Positions 17,905 to 23,523 of a stretch of 26,075 nt of DNA are shown here, one piece after another. Numbering within the stretch: position 1 is the stretch's first letter; every line of letters begins with the position of its first letter. The notes under the pieces were generated by a model that was not told where the DNA came from, did no database searches, and was given only the letters and a program-made list of their open reading frames with translations. Source of the DNA: a virus; IMG/VR virus record IMGVR_UViG_3300023109_000117, positions 1 to 26,075 of that record; one strand, given 5' to 3'. The position numbers and the translations under genes were made by a program.

Positions 17905-17938
17905 AAAATCTCCATGTACGTAGAAACTTTATGACGAA
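17897..17938 (-). promoter_or_regulatory. Hairpin over the start codon of the GT4-GT2 gene
   Basis: TTCGTCATAAA (17897-17907) and TTTATGACGAA (17928-17938) are a perfect 11-bp inverted repeat with a 20-nt loop. In the minus-strand mRNA the 3' arm contains the ATG (17904-17902) and following codons, and the GGAGA ribosome site lies in the loop next to the stem. The structure would hide the start codon, so it may act as a translational switch, or operator for a repressor. This is a reading of the sequence only. Confidence 0.55.
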
Positions 17939-17949
17939 AACGAATAATG

Positions 17950-18456
17950 TTAAAGTGTTAATACAATAACTTCCCAATAAGCAGCTGCTGTTTTAAGAAA
18001 CAGTGCTCTTTGAGAAGGCCCAATATCAATTTGAGCTAGCTGTGCTGATGGATTGCTTTGTCTCCACCAAAATTGTTGGTCACTTGCGACTGTCTCTCGA
18101 ACTAAAGACAACGTCTTTAAAGAAGAATTTATAATCTCTAATTTTGCGTTAGTTCCATAAGATGCAACAGGAGGAACTTTAATTGTGTAACCAGTACTGT
18201 CTGACGTATTGTAATACACTAAAGATTCAATATCTATACCATCAGGCAGGGTCACTATAGCTGACCATGTATTTGACTTGACAGAATGTGAATTAGAAGG
18301 ATTCGAATCTATAGACTTCCATGATCCATCATAAAACTTAAGTGCTGCAGAAGAAGCTGATCCTACGAGTGCTACCATTCCTTCTGCAGCAGTCCCTGGC
18401 ACAGCTCCGTCGTTAGCATATCTTGTTAATTTTACTGTATCTGTTTTGAAAGGCAT
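17950..18456 (-). CDS. Small virion-type protein, 168 aa
   Basis: Begins MPFKTDTVKLTRYANDGAVP and continues GTAAEGMVALVGSASSAALK with FYDGSWKSID, a pattern I associate with fibre or decoration proteins of marine phages. The remainder is beta-rich and Ser/Ala-rich, with no signal peptide or enzyme motif. AAGGAG stands 9 nt before the ATG. A UUCG-loop terminator (18485-18510) lies between it and the upstream cupredoxin protein, so its expression probably depends on read-through or a nearby promoter. Function is inferred from composition and neighbours only. Confidence 0.75.
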   Translation of the reverse strand: MPFKTDTVKLTRYANDGAVPGTAAEGMVALVGSASSAALKFYDGSWKSIDSNPSNSHSVKSNTWSAIVTLPDGIDIESLVYYNTSDSTGYTIKVPPVASYGTNAKLEIINSSLKTLSLVRETVASDQQFWWRQSNPSAQLAQIDIGPSQRALFLKTAAAYWEVIVLTL

Positions 18457-18484
18457 ATTTTATTCTCCTTTTTTAAAAATTAAA

Positions 18485-18510
18485 TTCGATGGAGCCGAAG
18501 CTCCATCGAA
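18485..18510 (-). terminator. Intrinsic terminator with UUCG tetraloop
   Basis: A perfect 11-bp stem (TTCGATGGAGC with GCTCCATCGAA) closes a 4-nt loop that reads TTCG on the minus strand, followed there by TTTAATTTTT. It begins 8 nt after the stop of the 413-aa gene and ends 28 nt before the next start. UUCG loops and a following U-tract are typical of strong rho-independent terminators. Confidence 0.8.
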
Positions 18511-18518
18511 AGTGTGTA

Positions 18519-19760
18519 TTAGATAGATTGAACCATGTACTGCCAAGCAGATCCAGTATACAAAAGAACTAATTTTTGTGAATCACTTACAGAAATTCCA
18601 TCACTGTTACCAGTGGCGGCGGCAATCTGTGCTTGACCTCCAAAAGAATCTATTGCAGTTGTATCTGCTTTGAACCTGAAACCTTTTCCGGCAAGCGCTG
18701 ATATGATTTCATACCTTGCTTTGGTACCGGTCTGATTTAAAGAAGCGGTATTTACCATGAAGCCATCTGCAGCATTCGAGCCAGCAGCATTCTGAGATGA
18801 ATCTGAAACCATCAAAGTGCCACCGGAACCACTGTTTAATTCTGTATGCACAGCTGTATTCCCTGAAAGGGTTTTTGTAGCAAACATTATAATTGGAGCT
18901 GCAGGAACTTGTGCCCATTTAACGCCTGAAGCTTCGGCAGAGTCTGCTGTTAAAACATACGTATTAGTGCCTACTCCTAGAATTGTTGCGTCTCCTGTAC
19001 CATCTCCAACGACAATCTGGCCTTTTGTTGCAAGATCAGTGTGCATAATCGCACCAGCCGCATTTACATTAGTGGCATCAGTTACATCTGCAGAGGTTTC
19101 AATGCCATTAAGTTTCACGAAAAGTTCATCAGACATCACACCCCAGTTAGATGCATCCGCGAGAGGAAGAGCAACGTTGTCACCGGTTGAAGATTCAACT
19201 GTGAGACTTGTTCCGTTTGCGGTTACAGAAAGATTTGTAGCACTACTTCCACCAGAAGCATCGACAATCTTGATTTCACCTTTCATTGCTGCATGTGACG
19301 TACAATAGTAATACATTGTGCTTGGAACATCGTGCATTACATTCCATTCAAGAATGCCACTTGAAACGTTATTGTTTGTAATACCATCTGAATATGCGCC
19401 ACCGCCATCAGAAGATGAAATTCTGAATGGGTGTGCTCCCAAAAGGTTTTCAAATTGGTATTTCTGTCCACGAACAAGATAAATGGTAGGATTTCTATCT
19501 CCAGTATTACTGTTCGCAGTTGCATCAAAGCCTGGTCCGTTGAAAACATAGTGAGTGTCACTGTTGTTCGTGATATATAACTTCGTGATTGGATGGATTG
19601 GAACATCTTTCCAGTTGGTTGCATCTGATTGCTTGAGGGTATCATCACTTGTACTGTATACAAGGTCTCCTGATCCGTATGTATTAGCGTTTTCAGCTCC
19701 ACCACCTGAGGTGACGACTTGCTTTAAACGCTTTTCACTTTTAAGATTTACTATAGCCAT
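18519..19760 (-). CDS. Virion/fibre protein with cupredoxin domain, 413 aa
   Basis: Residues about 57-167 form a cupredoxin-like beta domain (TKLYITNNSDTHYVFNGPGF, LVRGQKYQFEN, GAHPFRISSSDGG, STMYYYCTSHAAMKGEIKIV). The four type-1 copper ligands are all present as H110, C153, H156 and M159; the C-x2-H-x2-M spacing is like amicyanin. The region after 170 has LFVKLNGIETSADVTDATNV and AAGAIMHTDLATKGQIVVGD, repeats typical of marine phage tail fibres. It ends SQKLVLLYTGSAWQYMVQSI. Similar domains occur in marine phage structural proteins as I recall; whether copper is bound is unknown. A terminator follows directly. Confidence 0.8.
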   Translation of the reverse strand: MAIVNLKSEKRLKQVVTSGGGAENANTYGSGDLVYSTSDDTLKQSDATNWKDVPIHPITKLYITNNSDTHYVFNGPGFDATANSNTGDRNPTIYLVRGQKYQFENLLGAHPFRISSSDGGGAYSDGITNNNVSSGILEWNVMHDVPSTMYYYCTSHAAMKGEIKIVDASGGSSATNLSVTANGTSLTVESSTGDNVALPLADASNWGVMSDELFVKLNGIETSADVTDATNVNAAGAIMHTDLATKGQIVVGDGTGDATILGVGTNTYVLTADSAEASGVKWAQVPAAPIIMFATKTLSGNTAVHTELNSGSGGTLMVSDSSQNAAGSNAADGFMVNTASLNQTGTKARYEIISALAGKGFRFKADTTAIDSFGGQAQIAAATGNSDGISVSDSQKLVLLYTGSAWQYMVQSI

Positions 19761-19801
19761 TATTTTTCTCCATTAAGAATTAATTATTAAACCTAACTAA
19801 A

Positions 19802-19815
19802 ATATTGATCAATAT
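19802..19815. repeat. 14-bp perfect palindrome between virion-protein genes
   Basis: ATATTGATCAATAT is a perfect palindrome in the 56-bp gap between the 90-aa and 413-aa genes, 2 bp beyond the stop of the 90-aa gene. It lacks a GC-rich stem, so terminator function is doubtful. It may be a protein-binding site, or part of a promoter for the 413-aa gene. Nothing else in this gap is clear. Confidence 0.35.
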
Positions 19816-19816
19816 A

Positions 19817-20089
19817 TCAAGTCTTAATAACAACTAATACTTTGCCAGCGAATGAAGAATCACTCACTTTTATAGTCCACTTATCCGGAGTAGTGGACCA
19901 TTCAATGTATGCTTTCACATTACCATCGCCATAACCATCATCTGTAGCATTTGTGTCTGCAGAGTCTGGGCCTATTGGGCACAAAACAATTGTATCTGTT
20001 TCCGCTGGAGAATAACCACCTCCTACATTAGCTGTATTCAAAACAAATTGACCTGATGCGCATGTCACTTCTTTTGCAAAAGTTCCCAT
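19817..20089 (-). CDS. Small beta-rich virion-type protein, 90 aa
   Basis: Begins MGTFAKEVTCASGQFVLNTA and ends with a strand-rich segment WTIKVSDSSFAGKVLVVIKT. It is rich in Gly, Thr, Asp and Val with no TM segment. The start shares one base with the stop of the 101-aa gene (TAATG), with GAGG 7 nt before it. The two small proteins look like a coupled pair of similar size, both ending in beta-type sequence. I do not recognise the family. A decoration or fibre role is inferred from the neighbouring fibre genes. Confidence 0.7.
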   Translation of the reverse strand: MGTFAKEVTCASGQFVLNTANVGGGYSPAETDTIVLCPIGPDSADTNATDDGYGDGNVKAYIEWSTTPDKWTIKVSDSSFAGKVLVVIKT

Positions 20090-20394
20090 TACGTGGCCTC
20101 ATGTGCATGCAGATGCACATCACCTGTATACTCTGCAGAAGCAGACACAGTCACATGCCATTTATTATTAGTTTTAACCAAACTTGATATCCACAGATTG
20201 ACATTGTCTTCGCCTCCTAAGACTACTACAGGGGCTGATGTGTATTCCCCTATCAGCAGAGTTTCAGAAATAGAAGCATTGAAAGACATTTTAAAAGTCT
20301 GCACTTCATTTGACTGATTAAAATATGAAGGTGATCGTTTTATTTGTGGATACACTTTTCTGAATCTATTCAAGTCAATTCTTGTTCTTGCCAT
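20089..20394 (-). CDS. Small virion-type protein, 101 aa
   Basis: A basic N-terminus (MARTRIDLNRFRKVYPQIKR) is followed by a beta-rich body (TFKMSFNASISETLLIGEYT, APVVVLGGEDNVNLWISSLV) and a C-terminal strand ending HLHAHEAT. No enzyme motif is visible. AGGAGA is 7 nt before the ATG, 10 bp downstream of the PhoH stop, so it is probably co-transcribed with PhoH. It is translationally coupled to the 90-aa gene. No family is recognised; a virion role is inferred from position and composition. Confidence 0.7.
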   Translation of the reverse strand: MARTRIDLNRFRKVYPQIKRSPSYFNQSNEVQTFKMSFNASISETLLIGEYTSAPVVVLGGEDNVNLWISSLVKTNNKWHVTVSASAEYTGDVHLHAHEAT

Positions 20395-20404
20395 TTATCG
20401 TCTC

Positions 20405-21751
20405 CTATAATATATTTGACGCAGTTGTGGCGAGATCAGATCTTTGTCCCTTAGAAAGATTAACATGCGCACACAGAGATGAGTTTTGGAACTTATCAAT
20501 AACTATACTCAAACCAGAGCTCTGTCTATCAATATATGGAGTATCAATCTGATCTACGTCTCCTAGTAAAACAATTTTTGAATTTGTGCCCATTCGAGTG
20601 ATAATTGTTTTCAACTCATGTATCGTAGCATTCTGTGCTTCATCGACAATCAAGAAAGAGTTACTAAAAGTTCTACCTCGAATGTATGGAATCGGAGCAA
20701 TTTCTATGTCTCCTTGGTCAATCATATCTTGAAAATACGAAGTGTCTTTGAATGCATGTCTTACATTGTCCAAGATAGGCATCAACCATGGTTGCATTTT
20801 TTCTTCAAGGGAACCAGGGAGATATCCTAGATCTCGACCAACAGGCTGTAATGTTCTAGAGATAACGATTCTGTCATACCCGATAGAAAATGACTCTATA
20901 ATATCTCTTGGGATCTGTAACCCAACTGTGTTTCCTTTTGGGGTACGACCCGAATTCATCTTCGAAAGAGCCGCCATCAGAGCAAGGAAGGTTTTACCCG
21001 AACCAGCTAGCCCGGTTAAACACACGAGGGGAATTTTTGGATCGAGTAGTGCCTCGATTGCGAACGATTGTTCTGCATTTCTAGGCTCTACAGTGATTAA
21101 TCCATCCATCTTATGCTGCATCTTTCTTATAAAGCCACCTTTGTGTATTCCTAAAAGTGATTGATTTGTTTGTGACTTCCCAATCACAAATTGGTTTTCT
21201 TTTAATTCCTCTGTTGTTCGAACTCTTCCAGAATCATAAAACTCTGCGAAATGATCTGGAGCTAAATCAACTTGTTTCCAGCCACAAAGTGTATCAACAT
21301 CTTCTTCTACTCGATCTTTCAAATAGTCTTCGACAAGAACTCCAACAGCATCACATTTAACTCTGAGATTAATGTCTTTTGTGATAATGTACACTTGTTC
21401 TGCAGACTTGCTAAGGTGTAGGGCACAACCGATAATAATATTGTCATTGTAGCCAATATCAAAACCTTCTGGCACACATTCGTGAATCTCTACACTAAGT
21501 TCGAACCGGTATCGTATGTCATGTAGCTCTTTAGTTCTCCAGCCATCTGAATCAATCGGCGTGCTTCTCATCTCATCTAAGAATCGATTGACGTATCTTG
21601 CATTTTGACCAATGAGACCTTGTCTTTCTTTAAATTTATCTAATTCTTCTAAAACTACTAGAGGAAGAACTATGTCATTGCCTGCAAATGCATGTATTGC
21701 TTGTGCATCGTACAGGAGAACTGAAGTATCTAAGATGAATGTCTTTCGCAT
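20405..21751 (-). CDS. phoH: PIN-PhoH fusion protein (PhoH-like ATPase), 448 aa
   Basis: Residues 4-140 form a PIN ribonuclease-type domain (FILDTSVLLYD with D8, LPLVVLEELDKF with E35/E36, ITKDINLRVKC with D126). From about 225 comes the PhoH ATPase: Walker A GLAGSGKT at 247-254, PVGRDLGYLPGSLEEKMQPW, Walker B FLIVDEAQNA (366-375) and LLGDVDQIDTPY. PIN-PhoH fusions are RNA-acting helicase/nucleases in bacteria, and PhoH is very common in marine phages. I chose the ATG at 21751 with AAAGGA upstream. An in-frame GTG 45 bp earlier lies in the divergent promoter zone and has no ribosome site. Confidence 0.93.
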   Translation of the reverse strand: MRKTFILDTSVLLYDAQAIHAFAGNDIVLPLVVLEELDKFKERQGLIGQNARYVNRFLDEMRSTPIDSDGWRTKELHDIRYRFELSVEIHECVPEGFDIGYNDNIIIGCALHLSKSAEQVYIITKDINLRVKCDAVGVLVEDYLKDRVEEDVDTLCGWKQVDLAPDHFAEFYDSGRVRTTEELKENQFVIGKSQTNQSLLGIHKGGFIRKMQHKMDGLITVEPRNAEQSFAIEALLDPKIPLVCLTGLAGSGKTFLALMAALSKMNSGRTPKGNTVGLQIPRDIIESFSIGYDRIVISRTLQPVGRDLGYLPGSLEEKMQPWLMPILDNVRHAFKDTSYFQDMIDQGDIEIAPIPYIRGRTFSNSFLIVDEAQNATIHELKTIITRMGTNSKIVLLGDVDQIDTPYIDRQSSGLSIVIDKFQNSSLCAHVNLSKGQRSDLATTASNIL

Positions 21752-21764
21752 AAGGTGATCCTTT

Positions 21765-21792
21765 TGTAAAATTAATTTTTGCCCTTTATAAT
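21765..21792 (+). promoter_or_regulatory. Promoter for the plus-strand sigma-region-4-like gene
   Basis: TGTAAA (21765-21770), a 16-bp spacer, and a perfect TATAAT (21787-21792). Read as TTGTAA from 21764 it gives a sigma70-type -35 with a 17-bp spacer. The predicted start is near 21799, and AAGGAG (21803-21808) sits 5 nt before the ATG. It shares TGTAmAA...TTAATTT and its geometry with the promoter at 24991-25018. Confidence 0.65.
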
Positions 21793-21813
21793 TCACTATT
21801 ATAAGGAGTAATC

Positions 21814-22056
21814 ATGAGTAATAAAAACGAAACTTGTTGGGAAGCCAACAAAAATAATGACAAACCATGCCAAAACAAGGAATGTCGACTATGGCTTAAG
21901 TGTGAAGCCAAACAAAATTGTACGATCATAGCAGCGCAAGACGGCCCTCTTACTTTACAGAAGATTGGGAATTTACATGAATTAACTCGCATGCGTATTT
22001 GCCAGGTTGAAAAGGAGGCCATGAGAAAAATTAGAGAATTTATCTTAGGCACATGA
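21814..22056 (+). CDS. Cys-rich sigma-region-4-like DNA-binding regulator, 80 aa
   Basis: Residues about 45-77 (PLTLQKIGNLHELTRMRICQ then VEKEAMRKIREF) match the helix-turn-helix of sigma70 region 4, which reads -35 elements. The N-terminal half has cysteines C8, C19, C24, C30 and C36 (KPCQNKECRLWLKC), a possible zinc-binding module. Such small Cys-head/HTH proteins are, as I recall, widespread in marine phages, but their role is not settled. It stands alone on the plus strand, diverging from PhoH, with its own strong promoter and a terminator after it. This fits an early transcription regulator, possibly redirecting host RNA polymerase. Confidence 0.8.
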   Translation: MSNKNETCWEANKNNDKPCQNKECRLWLKCEAKQNCTIIAAQDGPLTLQKIGNLHELTRMRICQVEKEAMRKIREFILGT

Positions 22057-22080
22057 TGTAATTAGGTACTACAAACTAAA

Positions 22081-22106
22081 AATGGATGGGCTAATGCCCA
22101 TCCATT
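22081..22106. terminator. Bidirectional intrinsic terminator between convergent genes
   Basis: A perfect 11-bp stem (AATGGATGGGC with GCCCATCCATT) and a 4-nt loop, lying 24 bp after the plus-strand regulator's stop and 26 bp from the stop of the minus-strand 66-aa gene. It is followed by CTACATTTTT on the plus strand and by TTTTTAG on the minus strand, so it can end transcripts from both sides. Confidence 0.8.
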
Positions 22107-22132
22107 CTACATTTTTACGTAAATTGTTTAAA

Positions 22133-22333
22133 TTACTTATCAGCTTTACGTGCCTTATCGCTTTCAACTGTGATTTTCACAAGTTCTGCGGCTTGATTTT
22201 TTAAAAGTCGAAGACCTTTTCGTGCACGTACTCCGGCAGAAACGTTTCCAGCCGCATTTTTGTGGACGTCCAGATCGATACTCTCAATCAGAGTCTTAAT
22301 TTCTTGCCACTTGTCAGTGATATCGTTACTCAT
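22133..22333 (-). CDS. Histone H1-like (Hc1-like) basic protein, 66 aa
   Basis: The sequence DKWQEIKTLIESIDLDVHKN, then AAGNVSAGVRARKGLRLLKN and QAAELVKITVE, follows the pattern of bacterial Hc1/histone-H1-like proteins, in which a helix leads into GNKAAGTRVRKGLQELKNLA. Those proteins bind and compact DNA. It is lysine/arginine-rich in the C-terminal half and ends KARKADK. AGGAGAG is 6 nt before the ATG. It is the last gene before the bidirectional terminator. DNA or RNA binding is inferred from the family pattern; another small basic phage protein is the alternative. Confidence 0.6.
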   Translation of the reverse strand: MSNDITDKWQEIKTLIESIDLDVHKNAAGNVSAGVRARKGLRLLKNQAAELVKITVESDKARKADK

Positions 22334-22335
22334 AA

Positions 22336-22569
22336 TTACTCTCCTGTAATGATGTTGGATTTAGTCCCTTTGCGAGACTGGTTAATTGTATTTGTCAAAT
22401 CTTTCATAAGATTGACATTTTCAAGCTCCATCGAAAAAAGATAGATTATTTGCTCGATTTGTTGTTGGTTCACTCCATACTGAAGGACTGATTGGACAAT
22501 TTCTCTAGCTTTGATCTTGTCTTCAATCTTTTCTTCTTCTATAGAAGTTCCAAATGCTTTTGTTTTCAT
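22336..22569 (-). CDS. Small conserved phage protein of unknown function, 77 aa
   Basis: Begins MKTKAFGTSIEEEKIEDKIK and continues with helical sequence (AREIVQSVLQYGVNQQQIEQ then IIYLFSMELENVNLMKDLTN). I recall small marine phage genes with the same KTKAFG start and MELEN core, none with a known function. No TM or metal-binding motif is visible. The start overlaps the upstream stop in ATGA and the stop lies 2 bp before the histone-like gene, so all three are probably translated together. The protein looks soluble and fully helical. Confidence 0.75.
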   Translation of the reverse strand: MKTKAFGTSIEEEKIEDKIKAREIVQSVLQYGVNQQQIEQIIYLFSMELENVNLMKDLTNTINQSRKGTKSNIITGE

Positions 22570-23027
22570 ACAGTCCTCTTTTGCAAAAATGGTTCCAACC
22601 TATAATTTCCTGGACCATTGAATCTTAAGATTTTACCAGTCAGATCACCTGCTTCGGTTTCTTCTCGGTGTATAATAATAAAGTCACCCCATTTTTCATT
22701 TTGTAAAATAAATAGCGCGTGTTCCCAATCAGGGACATCGCAACCGTACGTATCTAGAACCTGTTTGACTCCAGCTGGTAACATAAGGCCACAATCTTCT
22801 ATAGTCATGACTGCTCCTACTTCTTGACCTGCTTGTATTTCCGATTTGCATATATCCAACACATTGTGAATCACTCCACAGTTATTGCATCTAGCATGTT
22901 TTGGGATTGCAGTATCTGATTTGTCAAACAAAGAAAAAACCACAAATGAGTGATACGGTGGATTCTTTCGTTTTCTAAATTGCGGTAGCACACAATGGCA
23001 TTCTACTAAATGTTTCAATCCTTTCAT
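22566..23027 (-). CDS. Conserved Cys-containing protein of unknown function, 153 aa
   Basis: Begins MKGLKHLVECHCVLPQFRKR; residues 47-54 hold CNNCGVIH, a CxxC zinc-knuckle pattern, with a further CHC at 10-12, so one metal site is likely. The middle has VGAVMTIEDCGLMLPAGVKQ and VPDWEHALFILQNEKWGDFI. I recognise this layout (HLVECHCILPQ, CNNCG, YGCD, WE-A) from marine T4-like phages, where it is annotated only as hypothetical. GAGGA precedes the ATG by 5 nt. It is the first gene of a tight three-gene group ending at the bidirectional terminator. Confidence 0.78.
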   Translation of the reverse strand: MKGLKHLVECHCVLPQFRKRKNPPYHSFVVFSLFDKSDTAIPKHARCNNCGVIHNVLDICKSEIQAGQEVGAVMTIEDCGLMLPAGVKQVLDTYGCDVPDWEHALFILQNEKWGDFIIIHREETEAGDLTGKILRFNGPGNYRLEPFLQKRTV

Positions 23028-23082
23028 ACGTTCCTCACAGACATTAATTATGTGTGGTAAGTGAGAATCGTAAAATTATTTT

Positions 23083-23523
23083 TCACCTTGTATGATAATC
23101 TGCACAAGATGTTGCACACCAAGACCCAGGCTTGTTCTTGTATATAAATCCACAGCCTGTCACATACCCTTTAGCTGATGCATCTAGAGAAGACGACGGA
23201 AATCTAGTATCAGAATTTATGTCACAGTGTACTTCTATCGTGATATCTGGCAGTCTTTCTTTTATCTTCCATGCTATTTCTAAAGATTTTTCAACTTCTG
23301 TCCACAAGCGGTGTTTTATCTGCTGAGTCATCGAATAAGAAATTTCTTTTGAGTACCAGTATGTCACGCATGGATTACGATACACTCCGATCGCTGTAGC
23401 AAACTTTGTGCCTTGTGTATGGTATTTAGAATCCGTACCTACGTACACTGTATCAAAGTTTGCTACAAACTCTATCACTCGATCGAAAGACCATTCATCA
23501 TCTTCATCCAGCCACCATTTCAT
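23083..23523 (-). CDS. YkuK/DUF458-family RNase H-like protein, 146 aa
   Basis: Strands and acidic residues fit an RNase H-like fold as in YkuK (DUF458): FDTVYVGTDSKYHTQGTKFA (23-42, D31), then WTEVEKSLEIAW with a Glu, ITIEVHCDINSD (95-106, D101 and D105), and SSLDASAKGYVTGCGF (111-126, D114). These could form the metal-binding active site. I chose the ATG at 23523 with AGGGG 6 nt upstream rather than a TTG two codons earlier. It overlaps the chaperonin-like gene by 20 bp. The substrate is unknown; a role in RNA/DNA turnover is inferred from the fold. Confidence 0.8.
   Translation of the reverse strand: MKWWLDEDDEWSFDRVIEFVANFDTVYVGTDSKYHTQGTKFATAIGVYRNPCVTYWYSKEISYSMTQQIKHRLWTEVEKSLEIAWKIKERLPDITIEVHCDINSDTRFPSSSLDASAKGYVTGCGFIYKNKPGSWCATSCADYHTR

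Noticed and set aside
18817-19308. A 163-codon open frame on the plus strand
   Set aside because: It lies wholly opposite the 413-aa cupredoxin gene, has no ribosome site or promoter, and its translation looks like a reverse-frame shadow of Ser/Thr/Ala-rich coding sequence.
21752-21796. Upstream GTG start for PhoH adding 15 residues
   Set aside because: The added residues are not part of the PIN domain, there is no ribosome site before the GTG, and the ATG at 21751 starts directly before the PIN motif with AAAGGA upstream.
21752-21803. TATAAT on the minus strand (21803-21798) as a PhoH promoter
   Set aside because: No acceptable -35 box at either 16 or 17 bp; the region is AT-rich and the hit overlaps the ribosome site of the divergent gene. 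PhoH may still start here, but the element is not supported.
23028-23082. Imperfect inverted repeat (CTCAC...GTGAG) upstream of the 153-aa gene
   Set aside because: Only 5 clean pairs with internal bulges and no U-tract; not distinguishable from chance.
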